Below, piece after piece: positions 50,438-58,515 of a stretch of 64,000 nt of DNA. How positions within the stretch are numbered: position 1 is the first letter of the stretch; each line of letters begins with the position of its first letter. The stretch is from Pseudonocardia autotrophica (GTDB lineage Bacteria; Actinomycetota; Actinomycetes; Mycobacteriales; Pseudonocardiaceae). A program made the position numbers and the translations under genes. The DNA is taken from NCBI RefSeq assembly GCF_003945385.1, contig NZ_AP018920.1:7130001-7194000 (forward strand), in the 5' to 3' direction. Under the pieces are notes generated by a model that did no database searches, was not told where the DNA came from, and saw only the letters and a list, made by a program, of their open reading frames with translations.

Positions 50438-52841
50438 TCATTCCGACCGCTGGATCCCGAGCCGCGACGAGGACGCCGCCCTGGTCACCGGCCGCGGCGC
50501 ATTCCTCGACGACCTGGACCCGCTCCCCGGCACGCTGGTCGCGGCCGTCGTGCGGTCGACCCGGCCGCACGCCCGGCTGCGGTCGGTGGACCTGAGCCGC
50601 GCCAGGGCGTATCCGGGGGTGGCCGCGGTGATCGGGCCCGAGGAGGTCCGCGCGGCGCTGCGGCCGTTCCCGCTCTCGACCGGTACCGCGATGCCGTACC
50701 TGCCCACCGGCGTCGACAAGGTGCGGTTCGTCGGCGAGCCGATCGCCGTCGTCGTCGCCTCGGACCGCTACGTCGCCGAGGACGCCGCCGAGCTCGTCAC
50801 CGTCGACTACGACGATCTCGGCGCGATCACCGACGCCCGCGCGGCACTGGCGGCCGACGCCCCGCAGCTGCACGAGGACGCCGGCTCCAACGTCGCCACC
50901 GACCGCACCTTCTCCTTCGGCCCGGTCGAGGAGCGCTTCGCGTCCGCGGCGCACGTGGTGACCGGGACCTACGACTTCCCGCGCTACTCCTCGGTGCCGA
51001 TGGAGTGCTACTCGGTCATCGCGCACTGGACCGACGGTTCGGACGGGCCGTCGGTGCAGGCCTGGGCGAACTTCCACGGCCCGTTCTCGATGGTGCCGGT
51101 GATGGCCGGCGCGCTCGGGATCCCGACCTCGCGGGTGCGTCTGCACGTGCCCGCCGACATCGGCGGCAGCTTCGGGATCAAGGCCGGCATCTATCCCTAC
51201 GTGGTGCTGATGGCGCTGGCCTCGAAGCACGCCGGCACCCCGGTGCGCTGGGCCGAGGACCGGGTCGAGCACCTGATGGCCAGCTCCAGCGGCGCCGACC
51301 GGGCGATGACGTTCTCCGCCGCGGTCGACGCCGACGGCACGGTGACCGCGCTGCGCACCGACCTGGTCGACAACGTCGGCGCCTACCTGCGGCCGCCGGA
51401 GCCGTCCACGCTCTACCGCTGCTTCGGCAACATCACCGGCCCCTACACGATCGACGCGGTGCAGATCCGGGCCCGCGCGGTCGTCACCAACACCATGCCG
51501 ACCGGGCTGAACCGCGGGTTCGGCGGCCAGCAGCTCTACTTCGGCCTCGAACGGCTGATGGACGCGATCGCCGAGCAGACCGGGCTCGACGTCGTCGAGG
51601 TGCGGCGCCGGAACCTGGTGACCGCCTTCCCGCACGAGACGGCCACCGGCGGGGTCTACGACTCCGGCGACTACGTCGCCGCGCTGGAGCTGGCGGTGAA
51701 GAACGCCGACCTGGCCGAGCTGGCGAAGCGCCGCGACGAGGCACGGGCCCGGGGCGGCTTCTACGGGATCGGTACCGCGCTGGTCGTCGACCCGTCCGGC
51801 ACCAACATCGGCTACGTCGGTCTGGCCACCCCGGCCGAGCAGCGCAAGCCCGGCCGGGACAAGTCCGGCTCCACCGAGCACGTCCGGATGTCGGTGGACC
51901 TGCAGGGCGTCGTGACGGTCCTGCTCGGCTCGGTCCCGCAGGGCCAGGGGCACGCGACGGTGGCCCGCAAGGTCGCCGCGCAGCGGCTCGCGCTGCCGCT
52001 GGACCAGGTCCGCGCGGTGATCGACATGGACACCGCGACGACGCCCTGGACGGTGACGTCGGGCAGCTACTCCTCGCGGTTCGCGCCGCTGGTGACCAGC
52101 GCCGTCGTCGCGGCGGCGGACACGATCGCGACGACGGTGAAGGCCGCCGCCTCGACGCTGCTCGACGGCGCCGACCCGGCGGAGCTGACGCTGGCCGACG
52201 GGCAGGTCGTGCACCCCGACGGGCGCGGTGTCGCGTTCCGGCACGCGGCGGGCGTCGTGCACTGGGATCCGGCGGCGCTGCCCGACGGTGTGCCGGCCCG
52301 GCTCTACGCCGAGGCCGAGTTCTCGCCGCGGGAGACCCGGGCCGCCACCGCGGACGACCGGATCAACTCCTCGCTCTGCTACGGCTTCGTCGCCGAGATC
52401 GTCGCCGTGTCGATCGACCCGGACACCCTGGAGATCGGCGTCGACCGGGTGTCGTCGGTGCACGACGCCGGCACCGTGCTCGACCAGACCCTGCTCGACG
52501 GTCAGGTGTACGGGGCGCTGCTGCACGGGCTCGGCGGCGCCGGGTACGAGGAGTTCACGCACGCCCCGTCCGGCCAGCCGACGTCGGCGACGTTCCTCGA
52601 CTACCTGTGCCCGACCAGCGCCGAGGCCGGGTTCGAGCTGCGCACCGATCACGTGGTGACCCCGTCGCCGCTGACCCCGCTCGGCGCCAAGGGCTGCGGC
52701 GAGGGGTCGTCCATGAGCTTCCCGGTGGCCTACGCCAACGCCGTCGCCGACGCGCTGGCCCCGCACGGGATCGCCATCACCTCGCTGCCCCTGCACGGCG
52801 AGGTCCTGCACCAGAAGTTCACCGAGAAGGAGCGTTCCTGA
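50430..52841 (+). CDS. molybdenum hydroxylase large subunit (xanthine-oxidase family, HmfA-like)
   Basis: An 803-residue Mo-cofactor subunit. N-terminal aldehyde-oxidase/xanthine-dehydrogenase a/b hammerhead domain (about 15-130), then the Mo-binding domain with GGSFGIKAG, the RGFGGQQ loop and the catalytic-base motif KGCGEGSS (Glu about 757). The CO-dehydrogenase signature AYRCSFR is absent, so it is not CoxL form I. In 2-furoyl-CoA dehydrogenase the large subunit hydroxylates the ring at C5. GTG start overlaps the ligase stop by 8 bp. Confidence 0.9.
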   Translation: MPDHSDRWIPSRDEDAALVTGRGAFLDDLDPLPGTLVAAVVRSTRPHARLRSVDLSRARAYPGVAAVIGPEEVRAALRPFPLSTGTAMPYLPTGVDKVRFVGEPIAVVVASDRYVAEDAAELVTVDYDDLGAITDARAALAADAPQLHEDAGSNVATDRTFSFGPVEERFASAAHVVTGTYDFPRYSSVPMECYSVIAHWTDGSDGPSVQAWANFHGPFSMVPVMAGALGIPTSRVRLHVPADIGGSFGIKAGIYPYVVLMALASKHAGTPVRWAEDRVEHLMASSSGADRAMTFSAAVDADGTVTALRTDLVDNVGAYLRPPEPSTLYRCFGNITGPYTIDAVQIRARAVVTNTMPTGLNRGFGGQQLYFGLERLMDAIAEQTGLDVVEVRRRNLVTAFPHETATGGVYDSGDYVAALELAVKNADLAELAKRRDEARARGGFYGIGTALVVDPSGTNIGYVGLATPAEQRKPGRDKSGSTEHVRMSVDLQGVVTVLLGSVPQGQGHATVARKVAAQRLALPLDQVRAVIDMDTATTPWTVTSGSYSSRFAPLVTSAVVAAADTIATTVKAAASTLLDGADPAELTLADGQVVHPDGRGVAFRHAAGVVHWDPAALPDGVPARLYAEAEFSPRETRAATADDRINSSLCYGFVAEIVAVSIDPDTLEIGVDRVSSVHDAGTVLDQTLLDGQVYGALLHGLGGAGYEEFTHAPSGQPTSATFLDYLCPTSAEAGFELRTDHVVTPSPLTPLGAKGCGEGSSMSFPVAYANAVADALAPHGIAITSLPLHGEVLHQKFTEKERS

Positions 52842-52842
52842 C

Positions 52843-53625
52843 ATGGCACTCACCGGCGGCGACGTCGTCCTCGACCGTGGCCACGACGGCCGGGTCGCGT
52901 ACCTGACCCTGTCCCACGGCAAGTACACCGTCGTCACGATGGAGATGCGGCGGCTGGTCGCCGAGCGCTTCGCCGAGATCGACAAGGATCCTCAGGTCAA
53001 GGTCGTGGTGGTCCGCTCGGACGGCCAGCACTTCACCTCCGGCGGCGACATCGCCGGGTTCATGGAGGTCGACCCGATCGACCTCACCGATCTCGGGCAC
53101 GACGTCACCGCCCCGGCGCGCAGCACCAAGCCGGTGATCGCCGCGATCGACGGCTACTGCTTCGGCGTCGGGCTGGAGATGGTGCTCTCCTGCGACATCC
53201 GGCTCGGCACCGGCCGCACCCAGCTGGCGCTGCCCGAGATGAACCTCGGCATGATCCCCGGCTCCGGCGGCACCCAGCGCCTGGCCCGGCTGATCGGACT
53301 GTCCCGGGCGAAGTTCCACATCATGACCGCCACCCGGATCCAGGCCCGGCAGGCGCTGGACTGGGGGATCCTCTCCGGCGAGCTGCACGACGACCGCGAC
53401 GCGCTCTACGCCGCCGTCGACGAGCTGGCGCTGAAGATGGCCGGCTTCTCGCCGGCCGCGCTGCGCACCGCGAAGGAGGTGCTCGACCGCGGCGTCGACG
53501 GCCCGCTGTACACCGGCATCGAGCTGGAGCGGAAGGCCTACTCGATGCTGCGCGCCACCGAGGACTTCGCCGAGGGTGTCAAGGCGTTCGGCGAGAAGCG
53601 CGCGGCGGAGTTCACGGGTCGCTGA
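52843..53625 (+). CDS. crotonase-family hydrolase/hydratase (HmfE-like)
   Basis: A 260-residue enoyl-CoA hydratase/isomerase-superfamily enzyme: oxyanion-hole segments HFTSGGDIAGF (about 65-75) and DGYCFGVGLEMVLSCD (about 102-117), and LPEMNLGMIPGSGGTQRL containing the usual catalytic Glu position. In furoate catabolism HmfE hydrolyses 2-oxoglutaryl-CoA formed from 5-hydroxy-2-furoyl-CoA, releasing 2-oxoglutarate. Position between Mo-hydroxylase subunits supports this. Start ATG one base after the previous stop, with GAAGGAG upstream. Confidence 0.88.
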   Translation: MALTGGDVVLDRGHDGRVAYLTLSHGKYTVVTMEMRRLVAERFAEIDKDPQVKVVVVRSDGQHFTSGGDIAGFMEVDPIDLTDLGHDVTAPARSTKPVIAAIDGYCFGVGLEMVLSCDIRLGTGRTQLALPEMNLGMIPGSGGTQRLARLIGLSRAKFHIMTATRIQARQALDWGILSGELHDDRDALYAAVDELALKMAGFSPAALRTAKEVLDRGVDGPLYTGIELERKAYSMLRATEDFAEGVKAFGEKRAAEFTGR

Positions 53626-54497
53626 TGAAAGCCGCACCGTTCGCCTACGTCCGCCCGGCAACGCTCGACGACGTGCTCGCCGAGCTCGCCGGCGGGGACG
53701 GCAAGGTGCTGGCCGGCGGGCAGTCGCTGGTGCCGGTCCTGGCCATGCGGCTGGGCCGGCCGGGCACGCTCGTCGACATCACCGCCGTCCCCGCGCTGGC
53801 CTCGGCCACCGTGGAGAAGGACGGCTACCGGGTCGGCGCTGCGGTGCGCCAGCGCGCGGTCGAGCACGATCCGGCGGCCCGCGCCGTCCCGCTGATCGGG
53901 ATGGCGATGCCGTTCGTCGGGCATCGGGAGCTGCGCAGCCGCGGCACCGTCTGCGGCAGCCTCGCGCACGCCGATCCGGCGGCCGAGCTGCCCGCCGTCG
54001 CCTGCTGCCTGGACGCCCGGGTCGAGCTGGCCGGCCCGGCCGGACGGCGGACGGTCCCGGCGACCGAGTTCGTCACCGGGGCGATGAGCACCGCGGCCGG
54101 TCCGGAGGACCTCGTCGTGTCGGTGACCTTCCCGGCCGCCGCGGCGGGGGAGGGGTACGGCTTCGCCGAGATCGCCCGCCGGCACGGCGACTTCGCGCTC
54201 GCCGGGGTCGTCACCCGGGTCCGGGTCGGTCCCGGCGGCGCCGTGACCGACGCCCGGTTGACCGGCTTCGGCGTCTCCGACCGGCCCGTCACCCGGGACG
54301 TCACCGGGCTGTTCGACGCCGGGGAGACCGAGCACGACCTGCGCCCGGCCACCGCGGCGCTCGCCGAGGAGGTCGTCGACACCGGCGGGGACACGCACGG
54401 CTCGACCGGATACCGGCGGCGGCTGTTCGGCGTGCTCGCCGCACGAGAGCTGTCCCGCGGGCTGCGCCGCGCCCGGGACCGGAGGGAGACCGCATGA
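53625..54497 (+). CDS. molybdenum hydroxylase FAD subunit (CoxM/HmfB-like)
   Basis: A 290-residue FAD-binding subunit of the CO-dehydrogenase/xanthine-dehydrogenase medium type: PATLDDVLAEL, the FAD pyrophosphate loop AGGQSLVPVLAMRLGRP (about 28-44) and a TVCGSLAHADPAAELP second FAD motif (about 108-123). It passes electrons from the 2Fe-2S subunit to an acceptor. The ATG shares its A with the preceding TGA. Confidence 0.93.
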   Translation: MKAAPFAYVRPATLDDVLAELAGGDGKVLAGGQSLVPVLAMRLGRPGTLVDITAVPALASATVEKDGYRVGAAVRQRAVEHDPAARAVPLIGMAMPFVGHRELRSRGTVCGSLAHADPAAELPAVACCLDARVELAGPAGRRTVPATEFVTGAMSTAAGPEDLVVSVTFPAAAAGEGYGFAEIARRHGDFALAGVVTRVRVGPGGAVTDARLTGFGVSDRPVTRDVTGLFDAGETEHDLRPATAALAEEVVDTGGDTHGSTGYRRRLFGVLAARELSRGLRRARDRRETA

Positions 54498-55744
54498 CCG
54501 CCCTGTCCGACCCCGTGAGCTCGCGCACGCATCCCGCACCTCGCGAGCGGGTCGCCGCCGACGAGACCGTCGAGATCGCGATGACCGTCAACGGCACCGA
54601 GGCCACGGTCGCGGTGCCGCCCCGTGCGCACCTCGCCGACGTGCTGCGTGAGCAGCTCGGCCTGACCGGCACCCACCTGGGCTGCGAGCACGGCGTGTGC
54701 GGGATGTGCACGATCATGGTCGACGGGCAGGCGGCCCGGGCCTGCCTGCTGTTCGCCGTGCAGTGCGAGGGCGCCGACATCGTCACCGTCGAGGGGCTCG
54801 GCACCCCCGACGACCAGCATCCGCTGCAACGGGCGTTCTCCGCCCATCACGGCCTGCAGTGCGGCTTCTGCACCCCCGGCATGCTGATGAGCAGCTACGA
54901 CCTGCTCCGCTCCACCCCGGACGTCACCGCCGAGGAGCTCCCCGAGCAGATGTCCGGCGTGCTCTGCCGGTGCACCGGCTACCGCGGGATCCTCGCAGCC
55001 GTCGACGACGTCGCGCAGACCTACCCGGACGGCGTCCCCGGGCCGAAGGCGTGCGGGCACCGCACCCTGGTCGGCCGTGGCAGCGGCGGCGGGTCCGGGG
55101 CGGGTGCCCCGGCCGGCGAGATCCCGGCGGCCGCGCTGCCCGAGCAGGTGGAGCTCCCGTCCGGCCCGCCGTCGGCGGTGGTGGAGGTGACGAGCACGCT
55201 GCGCTCGCCGGTCGACCGGGTCTGGACGGTGCTGAACGACTTCGACCTGCTGGCCCGCTGCCTGCCCGGCGCCCGGCTGACCGAGGTGCTCGACGGCGAC
55301 CGCTACCGGGGCCGCGCCACCGTCGCACTCGGCCCGGTGAAGCTCTCCTTCGACGGCCTGGCCCAGGTCGTCGAGCGCGACCCGGCCGCGCACCGGCTGC
55401 GCTTCCACGCCCAGGGCGCCGACGCGGGCGGCAGCGCCACCCGGGCCGACGTCGTGTTGGCCGCCGAGAGCGGCCCGGACGGCGGGACCGTGCTGACCGC
55501 GCACGCCGACGTCCACCTCACCGGCCGGGTCGCCCAGTTCGGCCGGGCACTCGCGGGGGACGTCTCACGGCGGATGTTCGAGCAGTTCGCCGCGAGCGTC
55601 GACGAGGCCGCGGAGACCGGATCGGTGACCGCGCCGGGCCGCGGGGCGCAGCTGCGGCTGCTGCTGGGCACCGCCCGGGACACCGTCGGGGCGCTCGCCC
55701 GGCGCGGGCTCGGCCGGCTCCGCGCCCGGCTGCGCCGGCCCTGA
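54494..55744 (+). CDS. 2Fe-2S subunit fused to a CoxG/SRPBCC domain
   Basis: A 416-residue fusion. Residues 35-185 are the small subunit of a Mo-hydroxylase: plant-type cluster Cys in GCEHGVCGMC plus a following C, and the second cluster in QCGFCTPG and LCRCTGYRG. After a Gly-rich linker, residues 220-365 form a CoxG (PF06240) SRPBCC domain (STLRSPVDRVWTVLNDFDL, LPGARLTEV). CoxG is usually a separate protein that helps anchor or mature carbon-monoxide dehydrogenase at the membrane. A basic C-terminal tail follows. ATGA overlap with the FAD subunit. Standard HmfC/CoxS proteins are about 160 residues. Confidence 0.92.
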   Translation: MTALSDPVSSRTHPAPRERVAADETVEIAMTVNGTEATVAVPPRAHLADVLREQLGLTGTHLGCEHGVCGMCTIMVDGQAARACLLFAVQCEGADIVTVEGLGTPDDQHPLQRAFSAHHGLQCGFCTPGMLMSSYDLLRSTPDVTAEELPEQMSGVLCRCTGYRGILAAVDDVAQTYPDGVPGPKACGHRTLVGRGSGGGSGAGAPAGEIPAAALPEQVELPSGPPSAVVEVTSTLRSPVDRVWTVLNDFDLLARCLPGARLTEVLDGDRYRGRATVALGPVKLSFDGLAQVVERDPAAHRLRFHAQGADAGGSATRADVVLAAESGPDGGTVLTAHADVHLTGRVAQFGRALAGDVSRRMFEQFAASVDEAAETGSVTAPGRGAQLRLLLGTARDTVGALARRGLGRLRARLRRP

Positions 55745-55830
55745 ACGGCACTGAACTCCACTGAACGGCACTGAACGGCACTGCTCTCCGCTGACCTGCA
55801 CCGACCTGCACCGACCTGCACTGACACAGC
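55741..55830. repeat. 10-bp tandem repeat, nine units
   Basis: Nine consecutive decamers: four CTGAACGGCA-like, two transitional, then ACCTGCA-type units ending CTGACACAGC. The first unit contains the stop codon of the fusion gene. It lies between that gene and the BenE-type transporter. Confidence 0.85.
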
Positions 55831-55893
55831 TACTTCCCTGGACACCACGAACCCGTGCACCGAACCGGTGCGTGATCGCGAGGAGGCGACACG

Positions 55894-57198
55894 ATGGCGG
55901 CACCCGCCGACGATCCGGCCGAGGACACCGTCACCGATCCACCGCGACCCGCCGAACCGGCGTCGTCGCGGCGGATCGAGCCGGGCCCCGGCATCCGCTC
56001 CGGTCTGCGCGGCCTGCCCGCACGGCTGAACCCCGCGACCATCGGCGCCGGGGTCGTCGCAGCCGTGTTCGGCTGCACCGGCCCGGCGCTGATCGTGATC
56101 GACGGGGCCGCCGCGAACGGGCTGCCCGGTGAGCTGATCTCGTCGTGGATCTTCGGGATCTACGTGTTCGGCGGGCTGATCTCGCTGGTGCTCGCGCTGC
56201 GCTACCGGATGCCGGTGGTCGGCGCCTACTCCATCCCCGGCGCGGTGCTGGTGGTGGGGGCGATGGCGAGCTACCCGTTCGCGGAGGTGGTCGGCGCGTT
56301 CCTGGTCGCCGGGGTGCTGGTGCTCGCGCTCGGGTTGTCCGGGCTGATCGGTGTGGTCTCCCGATGGCTGCCACTGCCGATCGTGATGGCGATGATCGCC
56401 GGAGCGCTGATCCGGTTCGGGACCGGTGTGGTCGACGCGGCCGGATCGGCGCCGTGGATCGTCGGGGCGGCCGTCGTCGGCTTCCTGGTGCTGTCCCGGT
56501 TCGTGCCGACGGTGCCGGGCGCGCTCGGCGCACTCGGCGCCGGGCTGGTCGCCGCAGTGCTCACCACCGGTTTCTCCGCCCAGGAGACCGCCGTCTCCGG
56601 ATGGACCATGCCGACGCTCGTCGCCCCGGCGTTCGACCTGGGGGCGATCCTCGCCGTCGGGATCCCGCTCGCGGTCCTGGTGGTCGCCGCGGAGAACGCC
56701 CAGGCCTACGGCGTGCTGCTCAGCCAGGGCTACCGTCCGCCGATCAACGCGATGACGGTCGCCAGCGGGATCGGTGGACTGCTGGCCCCGCTGACCGGCG
56801 GTCACAACGCCAACATCGCCGGTCCGATGACGGCGATCTGCTCCGGTCCGCAGGCCGGGCCGGATCCCGAGGCGCGGTACGCGGCGAGCGTGGTGAACGG
56901 CCTGATCTTCATCGCGTTCGGGGTGCTCGCCGGCTTCGCCGTCACCGCGGCCACCGCGCTGCCCTCCGAGCTGGTCGCCGCCGTCGCGGGACTGGCGATG
57001 ATCGGGGTGCTGGTGTCGTCGTTCCGCGGCGCGTTCGGCGAGGGCCGGTTCCGGACCGGGGCGCTGACGGCGCTGGTCGTGGCGATGAGCGGGATCGCAC
57101 CGCTGGGGATCTCCAGCCCGTTCTGGGCTCTGGTGGCCGGTGTGGTCGCCTCGGCCGTGCTGGAGCCCGCCGACTTCCGGACGGCGGCCCGGGGCTGA
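55894..57198 (+). CDS. BenE-family aromatic-acid/proton symporter
   Basis: A 434-residue membrane protein with about 11 helices after a Pro-rich 45-residue start. The BenE hallmark GGHNANIAGPMTAICSGPQ (about residues 303-321) is followed by PDPEARY as in benzoate transporters. It would import an aromatic or heteroaromatic acid for the ligase. ATG behind AGGAGG. It follows the decamer repeat and ends before a strong bidirectional terminator, so it closes the island. Confidence 0.92.
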   Translation: MAAPADDPAEDTVTDPPRPAEPASSRRIEPGPGIRSGLRGLPARLNPATIGAGVVAAVFGCTGPALIVIDGAAANGLPGELISSWIFGIYVFGGLISLVLALRYRMPVVGAYSIPGAVLVVGAMASYPFAEVVGAFLVAGVLVLALGLSGLIGVVSRWLPLPIVMAMIAGALIRFGTGVVDAAGSAPWIVGAAVVGFLVLSRFVPTVPGALGALGAGLVAAVLTTGFSAQETAVSGWTMPTLVAPAFDLGAILAVGIPLAVLVVAAENAQAYGVLLSQGYRPPINAMTVASGIGGLLAPLTGGHNANIAGPMTAICSGPQAGPDPEARYAASVVNGLIFIAFGVLAGFAVTAATALPSELVAAVAGLAMIGVLVSSFRGAFGEGRFRTGALTALVVAMSGIAPLGISSPFWALVAGVVASAVLEPADFRTAARG

Positions 57199-57205
57199 GT
57201 CCGGC

Positions 57206-57243
57206 GTCCCGGGTGCCGCGCCGTGCGCCGCGGCACCCGGGAC
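57206..57243. terminator. 15-bp perfect bidirectional hairpin
   Basis: GTCCCGGGTGCCGCG pairs with CGCGGCACCCGGGAC around an 8-nt loop, between the convergent BenE-type and thioesterase genes. Confidence 0.85.
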
Positions 57244-57307
57244 CGCCCCGCACGCTCCACGCGCACGGTTCCGAGTGGAGCCCACGAGCACGCGCAGGGC
57301 GCACGGC

Positions 57308-57763
57308 CTACGGCGCGGGCGGCGGGGCCAGGCCCGGGATCTGCCGGCTCCGGCCCCGGAGCTCGGCGACGACCGTCCCGTCGCCGGTCCGGACCGTCAC
57401 GTCGTAGAGCCCGGACCGTCCGGCCAGCGCCCGTTCGGTCGCCTCGGCGGTCAGCACGTCACCGGTGCGCGCCGGTCGCAGGAACGCGATGTCCGCCCCG
57501 GTCGCCAGCGCCGAGATGCCGTGCGCGTTGCACGCGTACGCCATCGCGGTGTCGGCCAGCAGGAACAGGTAGCCGCCGTGGCAGACGCCGTGACCGTTGG
57601 CGTGGTCCTCGCCGACCGTCATCGTGGCGACGGCACGCCCCGGCGCCACCTCGGTCACCTCGACACCGGCGGCCCGCGCCGCCCGGTCGGCCGCCCGCAT
57701 CGCCGCGACGGTCTCCTCCGCGATCCGCTGCCGGTCGGCGCCGGTGCTCCCCGTGCTCGTCAC
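57308..57763 (-). CDS. PaaI-type hotdog thioesterase
   Basis: A 151-residue hotdog-fold protein with the PaaI signature NGHGVCHGGYLFLLADTAMA (about residues 48-67); the Asp there is the catalytic residue in hydroxyphenylacetyl-CoA thioesterase. PaaI hydrolyses aberrant or dead-end aryl-CoA esters, which would fit beside a CoA-dependent ring-degrading operon, although it is transcribed convergently to it. The GTG at 57763 lacks a good ribosome site; the frame is open a little further. Confidence 0.9.
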   Translation of the reverse strand: MTSTGSTGADRQRIAEETVAAMRAADRAARAAGVEVTEVAPGRAVATMTVGEDHANGHGVCHGGYLFLLADTAMAYACNAHGISALATGADIAFLRPARTGDVLTAEATERALAGRSGLYDVTVRTGDGTVVAELRGRSRQIPGLAPPPAP

Positions 57764-57843
57764 CGGGACAGTGTCATCGGCACCGCTGTCACCGCAACGG
57801 TGCACCCCACCCCGGTGGCCACCGCCCGGCGCAACGTCCCGAC

Positions 57844-57849
57844 TAGGCT
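57844..57849 (+). promoter_or_regulatory. -10 box of the NYN-domain gene
   Basis: TAGGCT, 7 nt before the ATG at 57857, no ribosome site; leaderless pattern. Confidence 0.4.
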
Positions 57850-57856
57850 CGCCGGC

Positions 57857-58513
57857 ATGAGCAGCGGGGCGGGGACCGTGACGGGCCAGCCGGGGCGCAC
57901 TGCGCCGACCGGACCGCTGGAACGGGTACTGCTCGTCTGGGATGCCCCGAACATGGACATGAGCCTCGGCTCACTGCTGGGCGCCCGGCCCACGTCGGCC
58001 TACCGTCCCCGGTTCGACGCCGTCGGCCGCTGGCTGCTCGATCTCGCCGGCCCGGAGGCCGAGGCCGAGGCGTGCGTGTTCACCAACGTCGCCGCCGGCA
58101 GCATCGAGATCGTCCGGCCGTGGGTCGAGGCGCTGCGCAACGTCGGCTTCGCAGTCTTCGCCAAGCCGAAGAGCAGCGAGGACTCCGATGTCGACGACGA
58201 CATGCTCGCGCACATCGACATGCGCGCCGGCGAGGGCAGGCTGCGGCACGTGGTCGTCGCGTCCGGCGACGGGCGGGCATTCAAGGACCCGCTGGAGAAG
58301 CTCGTCGAGGCGGGCACCGACGTCTCGGTGATCGGGTTCCGGGAGTACGCCGGGTTCGCGCTGTCCTCCGAGGTGATCTCGTTCCTCGACCTGGAGGACA
58401 TCGACGGCGTGTTCCGCGAGCCGCTCCCGCGGGTCTCGCTCGACACGCTGCCCGACGAGGGTGCCTGGCTCCCGCCGTTCCGGTCGCTGCGCTCGCTGCT
58501 CGAGCGGCGCTGA
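57857..58513 (+). CDS. NYN-domain (LabA/DUF88-like) putative ribonuclease
   Basis: A 218-residue PIN-like NYN protein. The acidic active-site residues are recognisable: D near residue 30 in LLVWDAPNMDM, D-x-D in DSDVDDDMLAHID (about 112-124) and D in VVVASGDGRAF (about 136-146). NYN domains are metal-dependent RNases; actinobacterial members are uncharacterised. Probably leaderless. Two bp separate its stop from the amidohydrolase start, forming a two-gene operon. Confidence 0.88.
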   Translation: MSSGAGTVTGQPGRTAPTGPLERVLLVWDAPNMDMSLGSLLGARPTSAYRPRFDAVGRWLLDLAGPEAEAEACVFTNVAAGSIEIVRPWVEALRNVGFAVFAKPKSSEDSDVDDDMLAHIDMRAGEGRLRHVVVASGDGRAFKDPLEKLVEAGTDVSVIGFREYAGFALSSEVISFLDLEDIDGVFREPLPRVSLDTLPDEGAWLPPFRSLRSLLERR

Positions 58514-58515
58514 GG

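Noticed and set aside
50430..55744. Aerobic CO dehydrogenase (coxMSL) for the molybdenum hydroxylase genes
   Set aside because: The CoxL form I motif AYRCSFR is absent, and the operon carries an acyl-CoA ligase and a crotonase-family enzyme, favouring an aryl- or furoyl-CoA substrate.
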